NCBI GenBank assembly: GCA_964639765.1
Contig: CAZXEN010000006.1
Location: forward strand, 14,746 to 78,745
Source of the DNA: Scybalousia_A sp964639765
GTDB taxonomy: Bacteria > Bacteroidota > Bacteroidia > Bacteroidales > P3
Length of the DNA: 64,000 nt
Direction: 5' to 3'
A program made the position numbers and the translations under genes. Position 1 is the first letter of the stretch. Every line of letters starts with the position of its first letter. This document shows, piece after piece, positions 33,862-42,553 of this stretch. The notes beneath the pieces are model-generated. The model was not told the DNA's origin, ran no database searches, and worked only from the letters and a program-made list of their open reading frames with translations.

Positions 33862-33988
33862 ACGATTGAAGGTCTTGAGACTAACCCAGAAAATACAGAT
33901 ATATATGATAAAACAGTCCCACGCAAGAGGACGATTATATTCGCAATATTGTATTTTCTTGTTGAAAGTGTCTCAAGTTTTCAATCGT
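33862..33988. ncRNA. Long imperfect hairpin upstream of the XRE gene
   Basis: The segment 33862-33897 (ACGATTGAA ... TTGAGAC ... AGAAAATACA) is complementary, with internal loops, to 33950-33988. It encloses a loop of about 50 bases. A TATTTTTG box on the minus strand at 34051-34058 would place the hairpin in the leader of the XRE transcript. It may be a regulatory leader or a separate small RNA. No known RNA family is recognised. Confidence 0.45.
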
Positions 33989-34050
33989 AAAATAGCAAGT
34001 ATAACGTTTTTTACATAAGAGAGAACTATTTCCCTTACCTTATCTGAATG

Positions 34051-34058
34051 CAAAAATA
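34051..34058 (-). promoter_or_regulatory. -7 promoter element upstream of the XRE gene and hairpin
   Basis: The minus strand reads TATTTTTG followed by CATTC, a full match to TAnnTTTG. It predicts a leader of about 250 bases before the XRE start. The rest of 33990-34220 is very A/T rich and shows nothing else. Confidence 0.5.
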
Positions 34059-34224
34059 CAATTTTATTTTAATTATACAATAATATAATATATTAATGTA
34101 CATAGTATATGATAAATTTTACTATCTGGATTTTTATTAGCAGAAGTTTTTGTTCTTATGCAGCAAGTCCCTGTAAAGATATTTGTTTCTTTCGTTTAAG
34201 TTTTTGCAAAAACAAAAAAATATA

Positions 34225-34232
34225 TATCTTTG
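34225..34232 (+). promoter_or_regulatory. -7 promoter element of the cytidylyltransferase fusion gene
   Basis: TATCTTTG followed by CAG matches TAnnTTTG and overlaps an in-frame TTG at 34230, which sets the real start at the ATG at 34257. Confidence 0.7.
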
Positions 34233-34256
34233 CAGAAAATTAATAGGAAGCGGATT

Positions 34257-35594
34257 ATGGTAAAAGTTATCACATACGGAACATACGATTTACTACATTT
34301 TGGCCATATACGCCTGCTGGAAAGAGCAAAGGCTCTGGGTGATTACCTTATTGTTGGTGTTACTGCAGACGGATTTGACAAAGCGAGAGGGAAAATCAAT
34401 GTTCAGCAATCATTGATGGAGAGAATTGAGGCTGTAAGACAGACAGGCTTGGTTGATGAGATAATAGTAGAAGAGTATGAGGGACAAAAAATAGATGACA
34501 TAAAACGGTTGGAAGTAGATATTTTTGCTATTGGTAGTGATTGGTTAGGGAAGTTTGATTATCTGGAAGAATTCTGCAAGGTAGTATATTTGGAAAGAAC
34601 TCAAGGGGTTTCCTCTTCTGAGTTAAGAGCGGAAAAAAGAGAAATACGCCTTGGTCTTGTGGGAGAAATATCTCTATTAAATAAATATGAAAGAGAAAGT
34701 CATTATGTCAATGGTTTAAAAATAACAGGCGTTTGCTCAGAATATGATGATTTTCTTTCTCCTACTCTAAAAAAAATAAGAAAAGAAAATTTTGAAGCAT
34801 TATTGGAAGATTGCGATGCTCTTTACCTTACTTCTCAGCCAAAAGAACACTACCCACAAATCCGTTATGCCTTGGAATACAAAAAGCATATTCTTTGCAA
34901 ATCTCCTATAACCATAGATACAAAACAATGGGTAGAACTTAAGGAGCTTGCAAAACAAAACTCATGTATTCTTTTTGATTCAATAAAAACAGGTTATGCT
35001 TTGGCATATTATCGTTTATTGCTTTTGGTAAAGAGTGGAATAATAGGAGAGGTTGTAAGCGTAGATTCCACTTGCACAAGTTTTTCTGATATGATACAAA
35101 GAAAAGGGAAAGATATGTCAAAAGCATGGAACTCTATCTCTGCTTGGGGCCCGACGGCTATGCTTCCTGTCTTTCAAATACTCGGCACTGATTACAAAGA
35201 AAAAGTTATCACTTCACATTTTTCCAAAGAGGTAGATAATTTCGACTTGTTTACAAAGATAGCCTATATATTCCCTAAAGCCGTTGCCTCAATAAAAGTG
35301 GGCAAAGGAGTAAAAAGCGAAGGAGAACTTATCGTTTCTGGAACAAAAGGATATATCTATGTGCCTGCCCCTTGGTGGAAGACAGAATACTTTGAGGTAA
35401 GGAAAGAAAACACCATGGAGAACAAACGCTATTTCTATCAATTGGAAGGAGAAGGAATCCGCTATGAGTTGGTATCCTTTGTTAAAGCAATAACGCAAAA
35501 CCAGAAAAACATTTATATTGACGATAAAGTTTCACTACAGATAAGCAAAGAAATAGAAGATTTTTATAATAGAAAAAATTTAATTGAAATATAA
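34257..35594 (+). CDS. Cytidylyltransferase / Gfo-Idh-MocA oxidoreductase fusion
   Basis: This 445-residue protein has two parts. Residues 1-130 are a TagD-like nucleotidyltransferase (ITYGTYDLLHFGHIRLLERA with the HxGH motif, RTQGVSSSELR near the end), as in glycerol-3-phosphate cytidylyltransferases. From about residue 140 a Gfo/Idh/MocA-type oxidoreductase follows (LGLVGEI, LEYKKHILCKSPI with the EKP-like Lys, then the C-terminal beta-sheet domain). It may make and modify an activated polyol for surface glycans. The exact substrates are unknown. Confidence 0.8.
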   Translation: MVKVITYGTYDLLHFGHIRLLERAKALGDYLIVGVTADGFDKARGKINVQQSLMERIEAVRQTGLVDEIIVEEYEGQKIDDIKRLEVDIFAIGSDWLGKFDYLEEFCKVVYLERTQGVSSSELRAEKREIRLGLVGEISLLNKYERESHYVNGLKITGVCSEYDDFLSPTLKKIRKENFEALLEDCDALYLTSQPKEHYPQIRYALEYKKHILCKSPITIDTKQWVELKELAKQNSCILFDSIKTGYALAYYRLLLLVKSGIIGEVVSVDSTCTSFSDMIQRKGKDMSKAWNSISAWGPTAMLPVFQILGTDYKEKVITSHFSKEVDNFDLFTKIAYIFPKAVASIKVGKGVKSEGELIVSGTKGYIYVPAPWWKTEYFEVRKENTMENKRYFYQLEGEGIRYELVSFVKAITQNQKNIYIDDKVSLQISKEIEDFYNRKNLIEI

Positions 35595-35626
35595 GACCAA
35601 AAACTTGTACAGTGCAAAAGTTTTCT

Positions 35627-35634
35627 TAATTTTG
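35627..35634 (+). promoter_or_regulatory. -7 promoter element of ribBA
   Basis: TAATTTTG followed by CACC matches TAnnTTTG, 31 bases before the ATG. Confidence 0.65.
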
Positions 35635-35664
35635 CACCCTGATTAAAAAATACTGGATAAAAAA

Positions 35665-36873
35665 ATGGAAACTAAAATAAATACTATAGAAGAGTGCTTA
35701 GAAGATTTTAAAAATGGTAATTTTCTTATTGTTGTTGATGATGAAGACAGAGAAAATGAGGGTGATTTGATTATAGCTGGCGAAAAAATAACTCCTGATA
35801 AAGTTAATTTTATGCTTAAACATGCGAGAGGTGTTTTGTGTGCTCCTATAACACTTTCTCGTTGTAAAGAATTGGGCCTCCCTGCACAAGTTAGCAACAA
35901 TACTTCCATGCTTGGAACACCTTTTACTATTACTGTGGATAAATTGGAAGGCTGCACAACAGGAGTATCTTCTCATGACAGAGCGGAAACAATAAAATGG
36001 CTTGCCAATCCGAATGCAAAAGCACAGGATTTTGGAAAACCAGGACATATCAATCCTTTGTATGCACAAGACCTTGGAGTTTTGAAACGTGCGGGACACA
36101 CCGAAGCTGCAATAGATCTTTGCAAACTGTCTGGCTTGTATCCCGTAGGAGCCTTAATGGAGATAATGAATGAAGACGGTTCTATGGCCCGTATGTCTCA
36201 GTTGTTGGAATTTGCAAAAAAATACAACCTAAAGATTTTAACCATAAAAGACCTGATAGCATATCGTTTGAACCACGAAATATTGGTAAAGAAGGAAGAG
36301 GAAGTTACTCTGCCTACTCATTGGGGTGTGTTTAAAATCATTGCTTATACAGAAACAAATACAGGCGTCACGCATCTTGCCTTGAAAAAAGGAGAATGGG
36401 AAAAAGATGAACCTATACTTTGCAGGGTGCATTCTTGCTGTGCTACAGGAGATATTTTTGGAAGTATGAAATGCGATTGTGGAGACCAGCTTCACAGAGC
36501 AATGCAGATGGTTGAGCAAGAAGGCAAAGGTATTGTTCTTTATTTAAATCAAGAAGGCAGAGGTATAGGTTTGGTAAACAAACTTCATGCTTATCACCTG
36601 CAAGAGCAAGGAATGGACACTGTTGATGCCAATGTTGCTTTGGGATTCAAACCAGATGAAAGAAACTATGGAATAGGAGCCCAAATTCTTCGAGATATGA
36701 ATGCAACAAATCTTAGATTGATGACAAATAATCCTTTGAAACGTATAGGCTTGGAAGGTTTTGGAATAAGCATAAAAGAGACTGTTCCAATTGTTGTTGA
36801 ACCAAATGATTATAACCATAACTATCTTCTTACAAAGAAAGAAAAAATGGGTCATAATTTGCCCATAGAATAA
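35665..36873 (+). CDS. ribBA: Bifunctional DHBP synthase / GTP cyclohydrolase II
   Basis: This 402-residue protein carries out two first steps of riboflavin synthesis. Residues 1-200 are the RibB part (DDEDRENEGDLIIAGE, HARGVLCAPIT, RAGHTEAAIDLC). Residues 205-402 are the RibA part, with zinc-site cysteines in RVHSCCATGDIFG and KCDCGDQL and the LNQEGRGIGL motif. Both active sites look complete. No riboflavin riboswitch is seen upstream; the leader is about 25 bases. Confidence 0.97.
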   Translation: METKINTIEECLEDFKNGNFLIVVDDEDRENEGDLIIAGEKITPDKVNFMLKHARGVLCAPITLSRCKELGLPAQVSNNTSMLGTPFTITVDKLEGCTTGVSSHDRAETIKWLANPNAKAQDFGKPGHINPLYAQDLGVLKRAGHTEAAIDLCKLSGLYPVGALMEIMNEDGSMARMSQLLEFAKKYNLKILTIKDLIAYRLNHEILVKKEEEVTLPTHWGVFKIIAYTETNTGVTHLALKKGEWEKDEPILCRVHSCCATGDIFGSMKCDCGDQLHRAMQMVEQEGKGIVLYLNQEGRGIGLVNKLHAYHLQEQGMDTVDANVALGFKPDERNYGIGAQILRDMNATNLRLMTNNPLKRIGLEGFGISIKETVPIVVEPNDYNHNYLLTKKEKMGHNLPIE

Positions 36874-36913
36874 AAAAAACGATATATTTCTTTGTCAGAA
36901 AAATAAAATTGAA

Positions 36914-36921
36914 TAAATTTG
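36914..36921 (+). promoter_or_regulatory. -7 promoter element of the coiled-coil / zapA operon
   Basis: TAAATTTG followed by CAAC matches TAnnTTTG, 26 bases before the ATG at 36948. Confidence 0.65.
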
Positions 36922-36947
36922 CAACAATAAAAATACTGTTTTTTTGA

Positions 36948-37277
36948 ATGGATAACCTGCAAGACATATTATGTGGTATAGAGACAAAAGTTCGCAACTT
37001 TGCTTTGGAAAAGGTTAATTTGGAGACTTGTGTTTTGCAACAGCAGGAGCAGATTCTATCTTTACAAAAAGAAATAGAAAGACTTAAAGCAAACAGTATT
37101 AAAAAACAAAACGAAACAAAAGAAGAAGAAAACATAAATAAAATAAGTAATATAATTAATAACAGTTCGGATATAGCTGAATGTAGAAATATAATAAACG
37201 ATTTACTTAGAAAGATAAATAAAAGTATTGCCATAGTTGAGGCTAAGGAGAATACTGATAATGTTCAGAGTTTATAG
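36948..37277 (+). CDS. Small coiled-coil protein upstream of zapA
   Basis: This 109-residue protein has a long helix with heptad pattern (about residues 15-55: LEKVNLETCVLQQQEQIL, LQKEIERLKAN), then a charged linker and a short C-terminal helix. The family is not named by me, but a coiled-coil gene just before zapA is usual in Bacteroidota, and a division-related role similar to ZapB is possible. It is separated from zapA by 3 bases. Confidence 0.6.
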   Translation: MDNLQDILCGIETKVRNFALEKVNLETCVLQQQEQILSLQKEIERLKANSIKKQNETKEEENINKISNIINNSSDIAECRNIINDLLRKINKSIAIVEAKENTDNVQSL

Positions 37278-37280
37278 AAG

Positions 37281-37733
37281 ATGGAAGAAACAAAGACAAT
37301 AAAACTAAAGATAGTGCAACGAGACTACACTGTAAAAGTGAAAAAAGACGAGGAAGACTTGTTTTTGCGTGCTTCTAATTCTATTAAGGAAAGTCTACAA
37401 TTCTATGCCCAAAAGACTACTCACAGAGATAAACAAGACCTTATGGCTATGGTTTTGTTGCAGGCTTTTGTAAGCAATCTTAAACAAGAAGAAAAAACAA
37501 AAAGCCTTCGCTCTGTAGAAGATGTTGAAAAAGCAAAAGAAATAGACAAATTACTTGACCAAGTGCTTAACATAAACAATGTTGATAATTTAAAAAAAAC
37601 AGATGAGCCTACCGAAGAAATCTATAGTGAAGAATCATCGCCAGATAATTCTTCTCAGGAAGAGGACCATGAAATAGAAATATCTCGTTCGGTAGATAAA
37701 TCAGATGATGCAAATGAATTAACATTGTTTTAG
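37281..37733 (+). CDS. zapA: Cell division protein ZapA
   Basis: This 150-residue protein starts with the ZapA domain (KLKIVQRDYTVKVKKDEEDL, then SIKESLQFYAQKT, DLMAMVLLQAFVSNL; residues 5-75), which binds FtsZ and promotes bundling at the division site. The final 60 residues are an acidic, Ser-rich tail longer than in most ZapA proteins. It is the second gene of a short operon and is followed by a structured RNA. Confidence 0.85.
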   Translation: MEETKTIKLKIVQRDYTVKVKKDEEDLFLRASNSIKESLQFYAQKTTHRDKQDLMAMVLLQAFVSNLKQEEKTKSLRSVEDVEKAKEIDKLLDQVLNINNVDNLKKTDEPTEEIYSEESSPDNSSQEEDHEIEISRSVDKSDDANELTLF

Positions 37734-37765
37734 AGAAACACTTAGGAAGAGAGATCGTTATTTGA

Positions 37766-38005
37766 AATAGGGGGAAAAGAAAGAATACTTAGTTTTAGCT
37801 GCATTGAGTTTTGAGATAACAGTTCGCAAACTTAACAGTTAATACACAGTAAAGGGTTAACTCAGGTAGGAAGAAAGCGGGCTGCAACCTTTTTGGTTTC
37901 CTTTGCGACAGCAGATACTTGACGCCTACAGGTACCCAAATCATTTATATAGAGGTTTTGCAGATACTCCTCTGTCTCTTACTGCAGTGCAGCTTTCTTT
38001 TTTTC
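37766..38005 (+). ncRNA. ssrS: Structured RNA between zapA and rny (6S-like candidate)
   Basis: The 5' part GGAAAAGAAAG (from 37772) and AGCTGCATTG (37798-37807) pair with CAGTGCAGCT (37985-37994) and CTTTCTTTTTTTC near the 3' end. This gives a long closing stem with a bulge and a T-run at the 3' side. Inside, GCTG-AACC-loop-GGTT-CAGC forms another hairpin near 37880-37912. A rod of this size next to zapA recalls 6S RNA, which adjoins zapA in many bacteria. The boundaries and the family are tentative. Confidence 0.45.
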
Positions 38006-38049
38006 ATCGCCTACGTTCCCTTCATCCGACAAAAGGATAAATTAAATTT

Positions 38050-39591
38050 ATGGAAATAGTATTGTATATAATTGTAGCTGTTGCTTTTTGTGGAGCAGGA
38101 ATACTTATTGCCACCACAAAGATGCGTAAGACTCTTGTAAAGAAGAGTGAAGATTTGGTTAAAGAAGCCGAAAGTAAAGCCGAGATCATTAAAAAAGAAA
38201 AGATGTTGCAAGCTAAAGAAAAGTTTCTTCAACTAAAATCAGAACACGAAAAAGACTGTCAAGAAAGAAACAACCGTGTTCAACAGAACGAAAACAAACT
38301 ACGTCAAAAAGAACAGGCATTCAACAAAGAGGTAGAAGAACTTAAACGCAAAAGTGCTGAATTCAACACAGCAAAAGAAAATCTTAAAAAACAAGCGGAA
38401 CGCCTTACTATAAGACAACAAGAGGTAGAAAAAACCTATCAAGAGAGTGTTCAAAAATTAGAGCAGTTGGCAGGACTTAGTGCAGAAGAAGCCAAGGCCC
38501 AATTGATAGAAACGCTTACAGAAGAAGCCAAGAGTGAGGCTATGGCTAAAATTATGGAGATTGAAGAAGAAGCCAAGATGACAGCCAACCAACAGGCAAA
38601 GAAAATCGTTGTTGAATCCATACAAAGAACAGCTGCAGAGGTAGCAATAGAAAACACTGTCTCTGTATTCAATCTTGAAAACGAAGAAGTAAAAGGAAGA
38701 ATAATCGGTAGAGAGGGTAGAAATATACGTACCCTTGAAAATCTTACAGGAGTAGAAATAATCATTGATGACTCTCCTGACGCAATACTTCTTTCTTGCT
38801 TCGACCCAATCAGAAGAGAGATAGCGAGACTTTCCTTACATAAACTTGTTACTGACGGAAGAATCCACCCTGCCCGTATAGAAGAAGTGGTAGCAAAAAC
38901 AAAACGTCAGATAGAACAAGACCTTATAGAAACAGGTAAAAAGACTTGTATAGACCTTGGAATAGTTAATCTTCATCATGACTTGGTAAGAATGATAGGT
39001 AAAATGAAGTTCCGTTCTTCTTATGGTCAGAATCTTTTGCAACACTCCCGTGAAGTTGCCAACCTATGTGCTACAATGGCAGCAGAGCTTGGTCTTAATC
39101 CAAAGATAGCAAAACGTGCCGGACTTTTGCACGATATTGGCAAAGTACCAGATGATTCTCCTGAGCTTCCTCACGCTATTCACGGTATGCAGTTGGCTGA
39201 AAAATACAAAGAAAAACCCGAAATATGCAATGCCATAGGTGCTCACCACGATGAAATAGAAATGACCAATCTTTACGCTCCTATTGTACAAGTCTGTGAT
39301 GCTATTTCCGGAGCAAGACCAGGAGCAAGAAGAGAAGTTGTCGAAGCATATATCAACCGTTTGAATAAATTGGAAGAAATGGCAATGGCTTATGATGGCG
39401 TTGTAAAGACCTACGCTATTCAGGCAGGTAGAGAGTTGAGGGTTATCGTTGCAGCAGACAAGATAACAGACCAGGAAGCAACACAACTTTCTCTTGACCT
39501 TTCAAAGAAAATTCAGACAGAGATGGTATTCCCTGGAATGATAAAAGTAACAGTAATAAGGGAAACAAGGGCTGTTAATTACGCAAAATAA
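38050..39591 (+). CDS. rny: Ribonuclease Y
   Basis: This 513-residue endoribonuclease is anchored by an N-terminal membrane helix (residues 3-22), followed by a long coiled coil (25-180), a KH RNA-binding domain (VKGRIIGREGRNIRTLENLTG) and an HD domain (NLLQHSREVANL, AGLLHDIGKVPD) with the metal-binding His-Asp pair. Length is standard. It starts mRNA decay at the membrane in species without RNase E. Confidence 0.96.
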   Translation: MEIVLYIIVAVAFCGAGILIATTKMRKTLVKKSEDLVKEAESKAEIIKKEKMLQAKEKFLQLKSEHEKDCQERNNRVQQNENKLRQKEQAFNKEVEELKRKSAEFNTAKENLKKQAERLTIRQQEVEKTYQESVQKLEQLAGLSAEEAKAQLIETLTEEAKSEAMAKIMEIEEEAKMTANQQAKKIVVESIQRTAAEVAIENTVSVFNLENEEVKGRIIGREGRNIRTLENLTGVEIIIDDSPDAILLSCFDPIRREIARLSLHKLVTDGRIHPARIEEVVAKTKRQIEQDLIETGKKTCIDLGIVNLHHDLVRMIGKMKFRSSYGQNLLQHSREVANLCATMAAELGLNPKIAKRAGLLHDIGKVPDDSPELPHAIHGMQLAEKYKEKPEICNAIGAHHDEIEMTNLYAPIVQVCDAISGARPGARREVVEAYINRLNKLEEMAMAYDGVVKTYAIQAGRELRVIVAADKITDQEATQLSLDLSKKIQTEMVFPGMIKVTVIRETRAVNYAK

Positions 39592-39659
39592 TATAAAGGA
39601 CTAAAAAAAGACTCATCAGATATTTCTTGCCTTTTGTTACAAAAAAAAGTAAATAGAGA

Positions 39660-42260
39660 ATGAAAAAGAATATTAAAAATTTCATCGTGCTTTTTCTTAG
39701 TATCATAGCACTGAGCAGAGTTTTTGCAATACCAGCAAACACTATACTTCAAACACAAAGACAAAGCACAGGCAAAACAATCTCTTTCTACCTTGTCGGT
39801 GATGAGTTTATGCACTGTGCAAGAACAATAGACAGATATACTCTGCTTTCTGCTGAAAATGGAGATATGGTTTATGCTGTTTTAAACGACAATGGGGATA
39901 TGGTAGCTTCCAACATCGTTGCTTCAGACCCAAATCAAAGGGATAAACAGGAAATAGATTTCCTTGCATCCATAGAAAAAAATCTTTTCTTCTCCAGACA
40001 GCAGGTACAACGGTTTCAATCCAAAAGAAACTTCAGAGACAACGACCTTAAAGTTATGAGAGATGCCAGAAGCGACAACAACGATTTTGTTAGAAATCCT
40101 AATCTTCTTGTTGTGCTTGTCAATTTTACAAATGCAACCATGCAGACTTCCAACATAAACCAATTCACACATCAGATAAAAGATACTAACTACAACTCTG
40201 GAAACTTTACCGGATCTGTCAGAGACTATTTCTTTGACAATTCTTTTGAACAGATGGATCCTAACTTTCATGTTATAGGTCCTTACACTCTTAATCACCC
40301 TTATTCCTACTATGGTTCAAATGAAGACAACTGCTATCTTATGGTAACCGATGCTCTTAATATAGCAGACTCTACAGATGATATAGATTTATCTATTTTT
40401 GACAATGACGGTGATGGTCTTGTAGATTTGGTGCATGTTATCTATGCTGGACAAGGAGAACATTATACAGGACAGTCAAATCAGATTTGGGCTCACATGT
40501 ACTATGTTTTTGACTCCCCCACCTATGACGGAGTGCAGCTTTGGAGATATTCCTGTTCTTCTGAGTTAGGTCAATACAACAATTGTGATGGTATAGGGGC
40601 TGTATGTCATGAAATGGGACATGTTTTTGGATTGCCGGATTTCTATGATACAGACTATGACCAAAGCGGTGGTACTTCTGCTACAACAGGAGAGTTCGAC
40701 GTTATGGCAGAAGGCTCTTACAACAACAACTGTCTTACTCCTCCTTATTATTCAATGGTTGAAAGAAGCATGATTAATTGGGCAGTACCAGACACATTAA
40801 ATGCAAACGGTGTCTATACTCTTGAACCAATATCTACAAGCAATACAGCTCTTCACATGGATTTGGATGGAGACGAATACCTTACTTTTGAATACAGAAA
40901 GAAAACAAAATGGGACGCTTACATACCTGCAGAAGGAATGATAGTCTTTCACGCAATAAGTTCCAAGTTTGACAACTGGGAAGAGACCAATGACATCAAT
41001 GTAAATCCTAACGACAGAGGATTCTATATTGAACCTGCAGCTGGAGGCTCTACAAACAATTCCACTTCTGCTGTTGCTTTCCCTGGCAGCTCTAATGTTA
41101 CTTCAAAAAGCGGTTCTACCCTTAGAGACGGAACAGAGATTTCCTATTCCATAAACGATATACACTACAATGAGGAAAACAATATCTCTTTCACCTATAT
41201 AAACAACCGCAAGATTATCTTTTCCTTGTCTGCACAAAACATTACCACCAACTCAGCTACAATTGTAGGTTCTTTCTCAAGCGAATATGATATATCAGAC
41301 CGTACTCTTCAATGGAGAACAGTAGGAAATAGTACCTGGAATGATATTCTTCTCAGCGATGATTCATTCTCTGAGGAATTAACCAATCTTGCTTCTATGA
41401 CAAGATACGAATACAGGCTTCTGGCAACAGCAGACGACACAATATATAATTCAGATACCAAAACATTCTCCACTCTTTGTGACGGCAGCGTTGTAAATTC
41501 TCTTCCTTACATCGATGGATTTGAATCAGGTATAGACTGCTGGACTATTGAAACAATCAGCGGAAGTGCAAGTTTTGAGACAGTTTCTTCCTTGAATACC
41601 TATTATGAAAGCATTGCTCCTATAGAGGGAAACAATATGCTTGTCTTCAATTCAGGTTCCAGTGGCAGTTATCAGACAAGTTCTGCACGCATTATTTCTC
41701 CTACCTTTGATTTAACAAATTATACTGATGTAAAACTTTCTTATGCTTACAATATCTATTCTTGGAACGAAAGGCCTCTTAGTGTTTATTATAGACTGTC
41801 TCCTGAAAGCAGTTGGACAGAGCTTACCCACTATTCTTCCCACTACTTCAACTTTGATATGGGAAACTGGTTGTATGATTCCATAAGTTTGACGGAAACA
41901 TCTTCCCAAATGCAGATCGCCTTTGTGGAAAAAGACGGTTCTTTCTATGGAGTTTTATTGGATGACCTTAAAATAGAAGGTAATCTTACAAGCGGTCTCA
42001 ACAATCAGGAAAAAGGACAGATAAATATTGTCCTGTATCCTAACCCTACATCGGACAATACAACATTATGTGTAAAAGGATTGAATGAAGATGCAATGGT
42101 TGTCGTTTCTGACCAGGCTGGCAAAGTGGTTTCCACTACAAAGCTTGCTGCTGGACAAGAAAATCTTGAGATTTCGGGGGCAGCACTTGCTTCCGGAGTT
42201 TATTATATAAGAATCCAGACAAATAACTCTGTAAGAACAGAAAAACTTATCAAAAGATAA
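39660..42260 (+). CDS. T9SS-exported M6 family metalloprotease
   Basis: This 866-residue secreted protease has a signal peptide (residues 1-24), a propeptide-like region and an M6 (immune-inhibitor-A-like) catalytic domain with HEMGHVFGLPDFYD near residue 317. Beta-sandwich regions follow, including a fibronectin-III-like segment (ATIVGSFSSEYDISDRTLQW) and a MAM-like region. The last 75 residues are a type IX sorting domain (VLYPNPTSDNTTL ... SGVYYIRIQTNN ... KLIKR). It should be exported and attached or released at the cell surface. Confidence 0.92.
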   Translation: MKKNIKNFIVLFLSIIALSRVFAIPANTILQTQRQSTGKTISFYLVGDEFMHCARTIDRYTLLSAENGDMVYAVLNDNGDMVASNIVASDPNQRDKQEIDFLASIEKNLFFSRQQVQRFQSKRNFRDNDLKVMRDARSDNNDFVRNPNLLVVLVNFTNATMQTSNINQFTHQIKDTNYNSGNFTGSVRDYFFDNSFEQMDPNFHVIGPYTLNHPYSYYGSNEDNCYLMVTDALNIADSTDDIDLSIFDNDGDGLVDLVHVIYAGQGEHYTGQSNQIWAHMYYVFDSPTYDGVQLWRYSCSSELGQYNNCDGIGAVCHEMGHVFGLPDFYDTDYDQSGGTSATTGEFDVMAEGSYNNNCLTPPYYSMVERSMINWAVPDTLNANGVYTLEPISTSNTALHMDLDGDEYLTFEYRKKTKWDAYIPAEGMIVFHAISSKFDNWEETNDINVNPNDRGFYIEPAAGGSTNNSTSAVAFPGSSNVTSKSGSTLRDGTEISYSINDIHYNEENNISFTYINNRKIIFSLSAQNITTNSATIVGSFSSEYDISDRTLQWRTVGNSTWNDILLSDDSFSEELTNLASMTRYEYRLLATADDTIYNSDTKTFSTLCDGSVVNSLPYIDGFESGIDCWTIETISGSASFETVSSLNTYYESIAPIEGNNMLVFNSGSSGSYQTSSARIISPTFDLTNYTDVKLSYAYNIYSWNERPLSVYYRLSPESSWTELTHYSSHYFNFDMGNWLYDSISLTETSSQMQIAFVEKDGSFYGVLLDDLKIEGNLTSGLNNQEKGQINIVLYPNPTSDNTTLCVKGLNEDAMVVVSDQAGKVVSTTKLAAGQENLEISGAALASGVYYIRIQTNNSVRTEKLIKR

Positions 42261-42285
42261 TCCTGTTTGACAAACGACAAAAACC

Positions 42286-42315
42286 AAAGAACATATCTTC
42301 TCGGGTATGTTCTTT
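42286..42315 (+). terminator. Terminator of the M6 protease gene
   Basis: A 10-bp stem (AAAGAACATA and complement) with a 10-base loop is followed by a T run. Confidence 0.8.
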
Positions 42316-42360
42316 TTTTCTTTCGAAAAAAACATCTGGATTTTGTTTTCAAGATCCAAT

Positions 42361-42480
42361 ATGCGTCAGTTCTATGCGGATTTGATGAACGAAATAATGC
42401 GTATTATCAAAACCATGGAGATAGACTACTACAAATCTGCTGTCAGAAGCATCAGAACCAGAATACTGAACGGAAAATAA
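42361..42480 (+). CDS. Possible small protein of 39 residues
   Basis: A complete ATG-to-TAA frame lies between the M6 terminator and the ssb promoter. It reads as one charged amphipathic helix (begins MRQFYADLMNEIMRIIK, ends RTRILNGK). No promoter or family is seen. It could be a real small protein or chance; the rest of the 293-base gap holds only the terminator and the ssb promoter. Confidence 0.25.
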   Translation: MRQFYADLMNEIMRIIKTMEIDYYKSAVRSIRTRILNGK

Positions 42481-42518
42481 AAAATCCCCATTCTTTTTTT
42501 CAGTTTAGAAATCTTTTG

Positions 42519-42526
42519 TATTTTTG
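42519..42526 (+). promoter_or_regulatory. -7 promoter element of ssb
   Basis: TATTTTTG followed by CAAC matches TAnnTTTG. It overlaps an in-frame TTG at 42524, so the ATG at 42554 is the real start. Confidence 0.7.
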
Positions 42527-42553
42527 CAACTTGAACTTATAAATATTTTGGAT

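Noticed and set aside
33862..33988. Retron-type non-coding RNA
   Set aside because: Inverted arms are present, but no reverse transcriptase gene is found in the window.
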